Shown in pieces: positions 25,705 through 35,412 of a stretch of DNA of 37,020 nucleotides. The translations under genes were made by a program, and so were the position numbers. The DNA lies in the NCBI GenBank assembly GCA_020723855.1, contig DYIB01000022.1, forward strand, positions 1-37,020. The letters run 5' to 3'. Position 1 is the stretch's first letter, and the number at the start of each line of letters is the position of its first letter. The notes beneath the pieces were generated by a model that saw only the letters and a list, made by a program, of their open reading frames with translations, made no database searches and had not been told where the DNA came from. The stretch is from Uliginosibacterium gangwonense. GTDB taxonomy: Bacteria > Pseudomonadota > Gammaproteobacteria > Burkholderiales > Rhodocyclaceae.

Positions 25705-26436
25705 CTACTTTGCGCCGATATAGCCGGGCACACGCGTGCGCTTCTCCACCTGGCGCATGACCGCCATGACCACCATGTTGATCAGCAGGTAGAGCACCGT
25801 GACGGCGATGAACGACTCGTAGGCCTGGGCGGTGTAATCCACCAGTTGGCGCCCCTGGGCGGCGAGCTCCAACAGGCCGATGGTCGAGCACACGGCCGAG
25901 TTCTTGAAGATGTTGAGGAACTCGGAGGTGAGCGGCGGCACGATGATGCGGAAGGCCATCGGTACCATGACATGGCGATAGGTCTGGGGCAGCGTGAAGC
26001 CCAGCGCCAGGCCGGCGTTCTTCTGGCCGCGCGGCAGGGAGTTGATGCCGGCGCGCACCTGTTCGGCGACCCGGGCGCTGGTGAAGAAGGCGAGGCACAC
26101 CATGGAAGCGAGAAACTGCTGGGCGACCGGGTTGATCTGCTTGAAGGCCGTGCCCCCCGGCAGGATCTCCGGCAGCACGAAATACCAGATGAACAACTGC
26201 ACCAGCAGTGGGATGTTGCGGAACAGCTCGACATAGGCGGCAGCAAAGCCGGCCAGCCATTTGACCGGCACGGTGCGCAGCACGCCGACGATGGAGCCCA
26301 AGGCTAGCGCCAGGACCCAGGCGGACAGGGACAGCATCACCGTCATCTGCAGGCCGGACAGCAGCCAGCCCAGATAGGTGGTCTCGCCGGTGGGCACCTG
26401 GGCCAGAAAGATTCCCCAGTTCCAGTTGTAATTCAT
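25705..26436 (-). CDS. gltJ: Glutamate/aspartate ABC importer, permease
   Basis: 243 aa, as GltJ (246). It starts [29 protein letters not shown], close to the GltJ N-terminus, and has the EAA loop [26 protein letters not shown]. It is an inner-membrane partner of GltK. A terminator-like hairpin separates it from gltI, so it should be expressed at a lower level than the binding protein. Confidence 0.94.
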   Translation of the reverse strand: MNYNWNWGIFLAQVPTGETTYLGWLLSGLQMTVMLSLSAWVLALALGSIVGVLRTVPVKWLAGFAAAYVELFRNIPLLVQLFIWYFVLPEILPGGTAFKQINPVAQQFLASMVCLAFFTSARVAEQVRAGINSLPRGQKNAGLALGFTLPQTYRHVMVPMAFRIIVPPLTSEFLNIFKNSAVCSTIGLLELAAQGRQLVDYTAQAYESFIAVTVLYLLINMVVMAVMRQVEKRTRVPGYIGAK

Positions 26437-26458
26437 GATGGAAGCCCAAGTCAGGGTT

Positions 26459-26498
26459 CAAAAAAAGACGGAAGGGGAGCGAACCCGCCTTCCGTCTT
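26459..26498 (-). terminator. Terminator or attenuator between gltI and gltJ
   Basis: Read on the minus strand, an 11-bp perfect stem (26488-26498 pairing with 26465-26475; AAGACGGAAGG and CCTTCCGTCTT) is followed by seven or eight T. This is a canonical intrinsic terminator just after the gltI stop. Since gltJKL follow on the same strand, it probably acts as a partial terminator giving excess binding protein. Confidence 0.85.
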
Positions 26499-26515
26499 CT
26501 CGTGCGACTCGCCCC

Positions 26516-27412
26516 TTATTCGTAGGCCTTGTCGTTGGGGTTGTTGTGCAGCGCCTTCATGTCATCGCTCATGGGGAAGTTCAGATTCAGCCCCTTGGGC
26601 GGCACCGGCGACATGAACCACTTGTTGTAGAGGGCGTTGATCTCGCCGGAAGTCTGCAGCTTGGCGATGGTGGCGTCGACGATCTTCTTGAACTGGGGAT
26701 CGTCCTTGCGCATCATGCAGCCGTAGGCTTCGCGCGACTGAGGCGTGCCCACCACTTGCCAGTCGCCCGGCTTGCGCGCCTTGGCGATCTCGCCATAGAG
26801 CAGGGCATCGTCCATCATGAAGGCGACGGCACGGCCCGTCTCGAGGGTGAGGAAGGACTCGCCATGATCCTTGGCGCTGATGATGTTCATCTTCATCTGC
26901 TTCTCTTCGTTCATCTTGCGGATCAGGCGCTCGGAAGTGGTGCCGGCGGTGGTAACGACGGTCTTGCCGGCCAGGTCCGGGAAGTCCTTGATGCCCGAAT
27001 CCTTCCTGGTCAGCAGTCGCGTGCCGATGATGAAGATGGTGTTGGAGAAGGCCACCTGCTTCTGCCGCTCGGTGTTGTTCGTGGTGGAACCGCACTCGAT
27101 GTCCACCGTACCGTTCTGCACCAGGGGGATGCGGTTCTGGGAGGTGACCGGTATCAGCTTGATCTGCAGGTTGGGCAGCTTCAGCTCCTGCTTGATGGCA
27201 TCTACCACCTTCAGCATGATCTCGTGGGAATAGCCCACCACTTGCTGCTTGTCGTCATAGTAGGAGAAGGGAATCGAGGATTCCCGGTGGCCCAGGGAGA
27301 TGGTATTGGTGTCCTTGATCTTCTTGAGCGTCCCGGTCAATTCCTGGGCGTAGGCGGGCGCGGCAACCACCGCGCAGGCGATCAACGAGGTCAGCAGTCG
27401 TTTGGCAAACAT
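26516..27412 (-). CDS. gltI: Glutamate/aspartate periplasmic binding protein
   Basis: 298 aa. A signal peptide is clear (MFAKRLLTSLIACAVVAAPAYA, cleavage before QELTG). The SBP_bac_3 fold is shown by GTLKKIKDTNTISLGHRESSIPFSYYDD, NGTVDIECGSTTNNTERQKQVAFS and AFMMDDALLYGEIA. It captures glutamate or aspartate in the periplasm for GltJKL. AAAGGAG lies upstream of the ATG. An 85-bp gap separates it from the upstream aspA; no strong promoter was seen there, so it may be transcribed from the aspA promoter. Confidence 0.95.
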   Translation of the reverse strand: MFAKRLLTSLIACAVVAAPAYAQELTGTLKKIKDTNTISLGHRESSIPFSYYDDKQQVVGYSHEIMLKVVDAIKQELKLPNLQIKLIPVTSQNRIPLVQNGTVDIECGSTTNNTERQKQVAFSNTIFIIGTRLLTRKDSGIKDFPDLAGKTVVTTAGTTSERLIRKMNEEKQMKMNIISAKDHGESFLTLETGRAVAFMMDDALLYGEIAKARKPGDWQVVGTPQSREAYGCMMRKDDPQFKKIVDATIAKLQTSGEINALYNKWFMSPVPPKGLNLNFPMSDDMKALHNNPNDKAYE

Positions 27413-27497
27413 TGTCAGGTCTCCTTTGTGCTTGTTGGCGAGTGTGTGTTAATGGTTGCAACTCGAACTGCGGCGACAAGACTAGCACGAAGCGGGG

Positions 27498-28940
27498 CTA
27501 ATTTCCCTTGGGGCCGCCCCCGCAGCGGGGCTTGAGGGATTCGACGGCTCGGCGCGGCGCGGTGAGCACTTCCGGCTGCAGCACGGCCTCCAGGGATTCC
27601 TTGTCCATCAACCCCATTTCCAGCACCAGTTCGGCCACTCCCCGGCCCGTGCGCAGGGCCTCCTGGGCGACGCGGGTGGCATTCTCGTAGCCGATGTAGG
27701 GATTGAGGGCGGTGGCCAGGCCGGCCGAGGTGCGCACCCTCTCGGCCAGCAGTTCCCGGTTGGCGGTGATGTCTACCACGCAGTTACGCGCCAGGGTCAG
27801 GCAGCCGGCCTCCAGGTGCTGGATGCTCTTGAACAGGCTGTGGCCGATGATGGGCTCGAAGGCGTTGAGCTGGAGCTGTCCGGCTTCCGAGGCCATGGAG
27901 ATGGTGACGTCGTTGCCGACCACCTCGAAGGCGATCTGGTTGAACACCTCCGGGATCACCGGGTTCACCTTGCCCGGCATGATGCTGGAGCCGGCGGCGC
28001 GCGGCGGCAGGTTGATCTCGTGCAGCCCGGCCTGGGGGCCGCTGGAGAGCAGGCGCAGGTCGTTGCAGGTCTTGGACAGCTTGACGGCGATGCGCTTCAG
28101 CACGCCGGAGAGCTGCACGAAGGCGCCCGTGTCCTGGGTAGCTTCCACCAGGTTGGGCGACAGGATGAGGGGCAGGTGGGACAGCTCGCGCAGATATTGC
28201 ACCGCCGCCGGCGCGTAGCGCGGATCGGTATTGATGCCGGTGCCGATGGCCGTCGCGCCCAGGTTGATCTCGACGATCAGGCGGCGCGCTTCGCGCAGCC
28301 GCGTCTCGTCCTCGCCCAGCATGACGGCGTAGGCGGAGAATTCCTGGCCCAGCGTCATGGGGACCGCATCCTGGAGCTGGGTGCGGCCGATCTTGAGGAT
28401 GTCGCGGAATTCCTCCGCCTTGGCTTCGAAGGCCTGGCGCAGCTCGCCCATGGCCAGCAGCAGCTTCTCGATGGCGAAGCAGGCCGCCACGCGCAATGCC
28501 GTCGGGTAGACGTCGTTGGTGCTCTGGCTCATGTTCACGTGCTCGATGGGGTGCAGGTGGCGGTACTCGCCCTTGTTGTGGCCGAGGATCTCCAGCGCCC
28601 GGTTGGCGATGACCTCGTTGGCGTTCATGTTGGTGGACGTGCCGGCGCCGCCCTGGATCACGTCCACCACGAACTGGTCGTGCAGGCTCCCGGCGGCGAT
28701 TTCCTCGCAGGCCTGGATGATGGCCTTGCAGCGCACCTCGTCCAGCAGGCCCAGGCCGCAGTTGGCCTTGGCGGCGGCGTGCTTGACCAGGGCCAGGGCG
28801 CGCACCAGCTCCCTGTAGCTGCCTATCGGTTTGCCGGTGATGGGATAGTTTTCCAGGGCACGCAGGGTATGAATGCCCCAGTAGGCCTGGGCGGGGACTT
28901 TGCGTTCGCCCAGGAGGTCATGCTCGAGTCGGGTGTCCAC
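27498..28940 (-). CDS. aspA: Aspartate ammonia-lyase (aspartase)
   Basis: 480 aa (E. coli AspA 478). Fumarase/aspartase superfamily motifs: GGAGTSTNMNANEV (97-110), MSQSTNDVYPTA (137-148) and the catalytic loop GSSIMPGKVNP (317-327). It converts L-aspartate to fumarate and ammonia. Fumarase C and argininosuccinate lyase are the relatives; the N-terminus (RLEHDLLGERKVPAQAYWGIHTLRA) is that of aspartase. Immediately upstream of gltIJKL on the same strand, which suggests a joint aspartate uptake and breakdown unit. Confidence 0.95.
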   Translation of the reverse strand: MDTRLEHDLLGERKVPAQAYWGIHTLRALENYPITGKPIGSYRELVRALALVKHAAAKANCGLGLLDEVRCKAIIQACEEIAAGSLHDQFVVDVIQGGAGTSTNMNANEVIANRALEILGHNKGEYRHLHPIEHVNMSQSTNDVYPTALRVAACFAIEKLLLAMGELRQAFEAKAEEFRDILKIGRTQLQDAVPMTLGQEFSAYAVMLGEDETRLREARRLIVEINLGATAIGTGINTDPRYAPAAVQYLRELSHLPLILSPNLVEATQDTGAFVQLSGVLKRIAVKLSKTCNDLRLLSSGPQAGLHEINLPPRAAGSSIMPGKVNPVIPEVFNQIAFEVVGNDVTISMASEAGQLQLNAFEPIIGHSLFKSIQHLEAGCLTLARNCVVDITANRELLAERVRTSAGLATALNPYIGYENATRVAQEALRTGRGVAELVLEMGLMDKESLEAVLQPEVLTAPRRAVESLKPRCGGGPKGN

Positions 28941-28975
28941 GATGCTTCGGGCCGGCTGTGCTTGGATGGGGGCGG

Positions 28976-29004
28976 ACTATACCCCTGCGCGCCGCACAAG
29001 CCAA
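28976..29004 (-). promoter_or_regulatory. Probable aspA promoter
   Basis: On the minus strand TTGGCT (29004-28999), a 17-bp spacer and TATAGT (28981-28976) form a sigma70-type promoter ending 35 bases before the aspA ATG. AT-rich sequence with TTGCATAACGGCATGAGCAAT upstream (about 29010-29030) could hold a LysR-type site. The region overlaps the tail of the broken LysR gene. Confidence 0.65.
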
Positions 29005-29014
29005 TGCCGATTGC

Positions 29015-29488
29015 TCATGCCGTTATGCAATAAAAGCATATGGTGATAACACATGAGCGGATCGCATCCCCCCCCTCCACCATGGCCATCTCTGCGTCAT
29101 GGACATTGCCGGCGATCAGCTTGCAATTGAGCTTGCCGAAGCGCTTCTCGGCCCGGGCCAGCCAGTGGGGGAACAGGGTCAGCGCCAGGGTGTGGGGCAC
29201 GGCGAACTCGATCACGTCCTCCGGCAGGGGCGCCTGGCCGCGTACCAGCGCCCGGGCCGAAGTCATCTGCGCCAGGATGGCGCTGGCCTGGGCCTTGAAG
29301 GCCTCGCCGGTGGGCGTCAGGCGCGTGGGATAGCAACTGCGGTCGATCAGGTCGGTTCCCAGCCAGGCTTCCAGGGCCTTGATGCGGCGCGAGAAGGCCG
29401 GCTGGGTGACATGGCGCAGTTGCGCCGAACGGGAAAAGCTGCGGGTTTCGGCGAGGCTCAGGAAGTCTTCAAGCCATTTGATTTCCAT
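29015..29488 (-). pseudogene. Truncated LysR-family regulator (HypT/YjiE-like)
   Basis: 157 codons remain of an expected ~300. The helix-turn-helix part is complete (MEIKWLEDFLSLAETRSFSRSAQLRHVTQPAFSRRIKALE, residues 1-40), followed by a short piece of the effector domain (FAVPHTLALTLFPHWLARAEKRFG). Coding is lost at a run of eight G (plus-strand C at 29068-29075): reading one frame over restores CDPLMCYHH, a stretch like that normally following this point, but even that frame stops at 28977. So there is a frameshift plus a deletion. ATG at 29488 lies 31 bp after the ABC transporter stop. A truncated DNA-binding fragment could still be made. Confidence 0.8.
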
Positions 29489-29519
29489 GGTGTGGCTGGC
29501 GGTCGGCGCAGCCGGGCCT

Positions 29520-31361
<1,842 letters not shown>

Positions 31362-31447
31362 GGCCCTCATTCTAATGGACATGAGCACCGGACGCCGGCC
31401 TTCGTCCGGCGGCACGCTGACGCAGCGCACCATTAGAGATTGCTGCC

Positions 31448-31621
31448 TATTGATCCTTACGTAACCATGTGACGAAAGCGAGCCGGATCGAAAATCTCCC
31501 CTGTCCCCTCTTTGCCAAAGAGGGGAACCTGCTGCGAACGGCCTTTAGCGGGTTCCTCCCTTTGCAAAGGGAGGACAGGAGGGATTTCGAACGGCGTCAC
31601 GATATTATGTAATTCTCAATA
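31448..31621 (+). mobile_element. 174-bp foldback (MITE-like) element
   Basis: Both ends start TATTGA-NNN-TTAC-R-TAA-NNNN-GTGACG (31448-31474, and on the minus strand 31621-31595). The arms stay complementary almost to the centre (TCGAAA-TC, CTGTCC, AAAG, GGAACC, GCT shared). Each arm carries its own palindrome: CCCCTCTTTG/CAAAGAGGGG near 31505-31525 and CCTCCCTTTGCAAAGGGAGG at 31556-31575. It has no coding capacity. It looks like a non-autonomous element or intergenic repeat; the same terminal sequence recurs at 36969. It lies between the ABC exporter and psrA, ending 9 bases before the psrA -35 box. Confidence 0.75.
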
Positions 31622-31630
31622 ATTTGCTCC

Positions 31631-31675
31631 TTGACACGCCGGCGCAGCGTCGTATGATTTAAACAAATGTTTGAA
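31631..31675 (+). promoter_or_regulatory. psrA promoter with PsrA-type operator
   Basis: A perfect TTGACA (31631-31636), 16-bp spacer and TATGAT (31653-31658) form a strong promoter. Immediately after the -10 box lies the inverted repeat TAAAC-AAAT-GTTTG (31660-31673), extended as TTnAAACA-NN-TGTTTnAA (31658-31675). This matches the PsrA binding pattern (G/C)AAAC-N2-4-GTTT(G/C) at all but one base. Its position over the start site predicts autorepression. Confidence 0.75.
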
Positions 31676-31691
31676 ACGAGCGTTTTCTGAC

Positions 31692-32414
31692 ATGGTTACG
31701 ACGACGGTAGCGGAGCCCCGGCAACAGGCCGACACGCGCGAGCGCATCCTGGATGCCGCAGAGGAGTTGTTCACCCTCTACGGCTTCGACGGGACGTCGA
31801 CGCGCATGATCACCAGCCGGGCGAGGGTCAATCTGGCCTCGGTCAACTACCACTTCGGCAGCAAGGAAGCGCTCATCCAGGAGGTGTTCCGGCGCCGGCT
31901 GACCTGGCTCAACCACGAGCGCCTGCGCGTGCTCGACGAGCTGGAGCGGGAGGCGGGCGGCGCCCCGGTCAAGCCCCACCTCATCGTCGAGGCCTTCTTC
32001 GGCGTGGCGCTGCGCATGGCGGCGGACGAGCAGCACGGCGGCCACACCTTCATGCGCCTGCTGGGCCGCACGTATTCGGAGCCGAGCGAGTTCATCCGCA
32101 CCTTCCTGGCGGAGGAATACGAGTCGGTGGTGGAGCGCTTCAAGGCGGCGCTGTTCAAGGCGCTGCCGGACGTGCCGCGGGAAGAGATCCTGTGGCGCTT
32201 CCACTTCATGCTCGGCGCCATGGCCTATGCCATCTCCGGCATCGACGCCCTGAAGTTGCTCACCGATTGCCAGCTCGACGAGAACGATCCCGGCGCCCTG
32301 GCGCGGCGGCTCATGCCCTTCCTCATCGGAGGCCTGCGGGCGCCCCTGCCGGAGCCGGCGGCGAAACCCGAGAAGGCGGTCAAGGCCGACAAGAAGCCGC
32401 GCCAGGCGGACTGA
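31692..32414 (+). CDS. psrA: PsrA-like TetR family regulator of fatty acid degradation
   Basis: 240 aa; Pseudomonas PsrA is about 233. The N-terminal TetR helix-turn-helix (RERILDAAEELFTLYGFDGTSTRMITSRARVNLASVNYHFGSKEALIQ, about 14-61) and the C-terminal domain (HTFMRLLGRTYSEPSEF, LWRFHFMLGAMAYAISGIDAL) are close to PsrA. PsrA represses itself and beta-oxidation genes and is released by long-chain fatty acids or acyl-CoA. ATG at 31692 is preferred over a TTG at 31671, which lies in the operator. The Lys/Ala/Pro-rich tail (EPAAKPEKAVKADKKPRQAD) is variable. It is followed by fadE after 20 bp. Confidence 0.85.
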   Translation: MVTTTVAEPRQQADTRERILDAAEELFTLYGFDGTSTRMITSRARVNLASVNYHFGSKEALIQEVFRRRLTWLNHERLRVLDELEREAGGAPVKPHLIVEAFFGVALRMAADEQHGGHTFMRLLGRTYSEPSEFIRTFLAEEYESVVERFKAALFKALPDVPREEILWRFHFMLGAMAYAISGIDALKLLTDCQLDENDPGALARRLMPFLIGGLRAPLPEPAAKPEKAVKADKKPRQAD

Positions 32415-32434
32415 ATACTGGAAAGGAGACCAAC

Positions 32435-34912
32435 ATGGTTTGGCTATTGTTATTGACTCTGCCCGGCGCCGCGCTGGCGCTGGCCTATAGGCGCGCGCCC
32501 CTGGCGGCGTGGACCGCCGCGGGCGCCGCCTACATCGCCGGTCTTGCCTGGCTGGGGGGCTGGCCGGCGGCGGCGACTTACACGGTGTTCGCCCTCTATC
32601 TGCTGCCCATGGCGGTGCTCAACGTGAAGCCGCTGCGCCGCAACTTGGTGACGCGGCCCATTTTTGCCGCCTACAGGAAGATCCTGCCCCAGATGTCCCA
32701 GACCGAGCGCGAGGCGCTGGAAGCGGGCACGGTGTGGTGGGAAGGCGAACTGTTCGCCGGCCGGCCCGACTGGAACAAGCTGCTGGCCTATCCCCAGCCC
32801 CGGCTCACGCCCGAGGAGCAGTCCTTCCTGGACAACGAGGTGGAAGAGCTGTGCCGCATGTCCCACGACTGGGAGACCTCCCACTACCTCCACGACATGC
32901 CGCAGCACGTGTGGCAGTACATCAAGGACAAGGGCTTCCTGGGCATGATCATCCCGAAGAGGTACGGCGGCCTGGAGTTCTCCGCCTATGCCCACTCCCA
33001 GGTGATCACCAAGCTGTCCACCCGCAGCAGCGCGCCGGCGGTGTCGGTCATGGTGCCCAATTCCCTGGGTCCGGCGGAGCTGCTGCTGCACTACGGCACC
33101 GAAGAGCAGAAGAACCACTATCTGCCGCGCCTGGCCAAGGGCCTGGAAATCCCCTGCTTCGCGCTCACCAGCCCGTGGGCCGGTTCCGATGCCGCCTCCA
33201 TCCCCGACACGGGGGTGGTGTGCAAGGGCCTGTGGCAGGGCAGGGAAGTGATCGGCATGCGCGTCACCTGGGACAAGCGCTACATCACGCTGGCCCCCGT
33301 CGCCACGGTGCTGGGCCTGGCCTTCCGCCTCTACGATCCGGACCGGCTGCTGGGCCGCGACGAGGACATCGGCATCACCTGCGCCCTGGTGCCCACCAGT
33401 CACCCGGGCGTGGAAATCGGCCGCCGCCATTTCCCGCTCAACGCCGTGTGGCACAACGGTCCGACCCGCGGGCGCGACGTGTTCATGCCGCTGGAGTTCA
33501 TCATCGGCGGCCCCAGGATGGCGGGTCAGGGCTGGCGCATGCTGATGGAATGCCTGGCCGCCGGCCGCTCCATCTCCCTGCCCGGCTCCAATACCGGCAT
33601 GCAGAAGCTGGCGGTGCGCGCCACGGGCGGCTATGCGCGGGTGCGCAGCCAGTTCAAGACGCCCATCGGCAAGTTCGAGGGCATCCAGGAACCCCTGGCG
33701 CGCATGGGCGGCAACCTCTACCTGTGCGACGCGGCCCGGGTGATGACTGCCGGCGCCATCGACCTGGGTGAGAAGCCCTCGGTGGTCTCGGCCATCGTCA
33801 AGTACCACGTGACGGAGCGGGCGCGCCAGTCCATCAACGATGCCATGGACATCCTGGGCGGCAAGGGCATCTGCCTCGGCCCCAACAACTTCATGGGCCG
33901 CGCCTACCAGCAGATCCCCGTCGGCATCACCGTGGAAGGCGCCAACATTCTGACGCGCAGCCTGATCATCTTCGGCCAGGGGGCCATCCGCTGCCATCCC
34001 TACGTGCTGAAGGAAATGCACGCCGCCAACGAGGCGGACCGGGCCAAGGCCCTGCGCGATTTCGACGAAGCCTTGTTCTCCCATATCGGCTTCACCGTCT
34101 CCAACGGCGCCCGCGCCCTGGTGATGGGCCTGACCGGCTCCCGCTTTGTCCGCGTGCCGGCCGGGGTGGCGCCGCAGACGCGGCGCTATTATCAGCAGCT
34201 CACGCGCTTCTCGGCAGCCTTCGCCTTCCTCGCCGACATCTCCATGGCGGTGATGGGCGGCGACCTGAAGCGCAAGGAAAAACTGTCGGCGCGTCTGGGC
34301 GACATCCTGTCCCTCATGTACCTGTCCTCGGCGGTGCTCAAGCGCTACGAGGCGGAAGGGCGCCAGCAGGCCGATGCGCCGCTCATGCACTGGGCCATCT
34401 GGGATTCCATGTTCAAGGCCCAGAACGCCTTCGAGGGCGTCGTCTCCAACTACCCGAGCAAGCTGGCCGCGGCGCTGCTGCGCGCTGTCATCTTCCCCCT
34501 GGGTCGACCCTACGTGGTGCCCTCGGACAAGCTGGGCGGCCAGGTGGCGGACTTGCTCATCGAACCTTCGGCCACGCGCGATCGCCTCACCGCCGGCATG
34601 TTCATCGACCGGGTGGAAAGCGATCCCGTGGGCGCGATCGAACTGGCCCTGGAGGCCACGCTGCAGGCGGAGGCGGTCGAGGCCAGGATCCGCGCCGCCG
34701 CCAAGGCGGGCTCCGTCGGCGGCCGAACTGAGGCCGAGCTGGTCAAGTCGGCGCTGGAGCGGGGCGTCATCACCATACAGGAACACGCCCTGCTCGCCCG
34801 CGCCCACGAGCTGCGCGCCCGGGTCATCCAGGTGGACGACTTCCCCTTCGATCTCGGTCTGCAGGCCAGGACGGACGAGGACGCGCCCTCCCCGCGCCGC
34901 GCCGCAGCCTAG
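32435..34912 (+). CDS. fadE: Long-chain acyl-CoA dehydrogenase FadE
   Basis: 825 aa (E. coli FadE 814). Two or three hydrophobic segments in the first 65 residues anchor it to the inner membrane. The acyl-CoA dehydrogenase core follows, with ALTSPWAGSDAAS (243-255) and the catalytic glutamate Glu501 in TVEGANILTRSLIIFGQGAIRCHPYVL, equivalent to E. coli Glu497. A C-terminal DUF1974-like region (about 530-800) is intact. It makes the 2-enoyl-CoA in the first beta-oxidation step using FAD. AAAGGAG (32422-32428) lies 6 bases upstream. Second gene of the psrA unit. Confidence 0.96.
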   Translation: MVWLLLLTLPGAALALAYRRAPLAAWTAAGAAYIAGLAWLGGWPAAATYTVFALYLLPMAVLNVKPLRRNLVTRPIFAAYRKILPQMSQTEREALEAGTVWWEGELFAGRPDWNKLLAYPQPRLTPEEQSFLDNEVEELCRMSHDWETSHYLHDMPQHVWQYIKDKGFLGMIIPKRYGGLEFSAYAHSQVITKLSTRSSAPAVSVMVPNSLGPAELLLHYGTEEQKNHYLPRLAKGLEIPCFALTSPWAGSDAASIPDTGVVCKGLWQGREVIGMRVTWDKRYITLAPVATVLGLAFRLYDPDRLLGRDEDIGITCALVPTSHPGVEIGRRHFPLNAVWHNGPTRGRDVFMPLEFIIGGPRMAGQGWRMLMECLAAGRSISLPGSNTGMQKLAVRATGGYARVRSQFKTPIGKFEGIQEPLARMGGNLYLCDAARVMTAGAIDLGEKPSVVSAIVKYHVTERARQSINDAMDILGGKGICLGPNNFMGRAYQQIPVGITVEGANILTRSLIIFGQGAIRCHPYVLKEMHAANEADRAKALRDFDEALFSHIGFTVSNGARALVMGLTGSRFVRVPAGVAPQTRRYYQQLTRFSAAFAFLADISMAVMGGDLKRKEKLSARLGDILSLMYLSSAVLKRYEAEGRQQADAPLMHWAIWDSMFKAQNAFEGVVSNYPSKLAAALLRAVIFPLGRPYVVPSDKLGGQVADLLIEPSATRDRLTAGMFIDRVESDPVGAIELALEATLQAEAVEARIRAAAKAGSVGGRTEAELVKSALERGVITIQEHALLARAHELRARVIQVDDFPFDLGLQARTDEDAPSPRRAAA

Positions 34913-34920
34913 CAAACGAG

Positions 34921-34950
34921 GCGGGAATCCGGCGCGGTGCGGATTCCCGC
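34921..34950 (+). other. Hairpin between fadE and the thioesterase gene
   Basis: A perfect 10-bp stem (GCGGGAATCC at 34921-34930, GGATTCCCGC at 34941-34950) with a 10-base loop follows the fadE stop by 8 bases. No U-run follows, so it is unlikely to terminate fully; it may protect the 3' end of the fadE message or act as a pause. Confidence 0.5.
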
Positions 34951-34979
34951 CGTTCGACCCATCCCGGACAGGAGGCAGA

Positions 34980-35396
34980 ATGAGCGATCTGGTTCAAATG
35001 GGCCGGCGGGTACTCGCTTCCCAACCCTTCAGCGTGCTGCTCGGCGCCCAGCTTACGCGGCTGGAGCCCGGCATTGCCGAGATCCGCATCCCCCTGCGGC
35101 CGGAACTGAAGCAGCAGCACGGTTTCGCCCATGGGGGCGTGATCTCGTACGCGGCGGACAACGCCCTCACGTTCGCCGGCGGCTCCATGCTGGGCAACTG
35201 CCTGACGGCCGAGTTCAAGATTTCCTATGTGCGTCCCTCGGTGGGCAGCGAGCTGATCGCCCGCGCCCACACCGTCCATGCCGGCCGCAACCAGGCCACC
35301 TGCCGCTGCGACGTGTTCGTGCTGCGCGAAGGAGCCGAGATGCTCACCGCCACCGCGCTGGGCACCATCACCAAGGTGCCGCCGGCGGAACAATGA
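34980..35396 (+). CDS. PaaI-type hotdog thioesterase
   Basis: 138 aa, single hotdog domain. The motif QQHGFAHGGVISYAADNALTFAG (about 40-62) matches the HGG...D active site of the PaaI/YigI subfamily; LTAEFKISYVRP and the C-terminal VLREGAEMLTATALGTI strands complete the fold. It should hydrolyse acyl-CoA thioesters; YigI-like members act on medium-chain acyl-CoA. GGAGG (34971-34975) precedes the ATG. Sits between fadE and the thiolase, 16 bp before the latter, suggesting release of acyl groups that clog beta-oxidation. Confidence 0.88.
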   Translation: MSDLVQMGRRVLASQPFSVLLGAQLTRLEPGIAEIRIPLRPELKQQHGFAHGGVISYAADNALTFAGGSMLGNCLTAEFKISYVRPSVGSELIARAHTVHAGRNQATCRCDVFVLREGAEMLTATALGTITKVPPAEQ

Positions 35397-35412
35397 CTGG
35401 GAGAAGATTTCC

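Noticed and set aside
24293-26461. A single 722-codon minus-strand frame covering the whole gltJKL region
   Set aside because: Only its C-terminal third is real (GltL). The rest is an out-of-frame reading of gltJ and gltK, which have their own conserved frames and a 4-base overlap with gltL.
31505-31525. CCCCTCTTTG/CAAAGAGGGG as an intrinsic terminator
   Set aside because: It has no loop of usable size when fully paired and no U-run; it is better explained as part of the foldback element.
31500-31580. CRISPR-like repeats near 31500-31580
   Set aside because: The two similar palindromic units are arms of one foldback element in inverted orientation, not direct repeats with unique spacers.
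32450-34915. Minus-strand open frame of 821 codons opposite fadE
   Set aside because: Shadow of fadE with no ribosome site or domain; FadE is complete with its catalytic motif.
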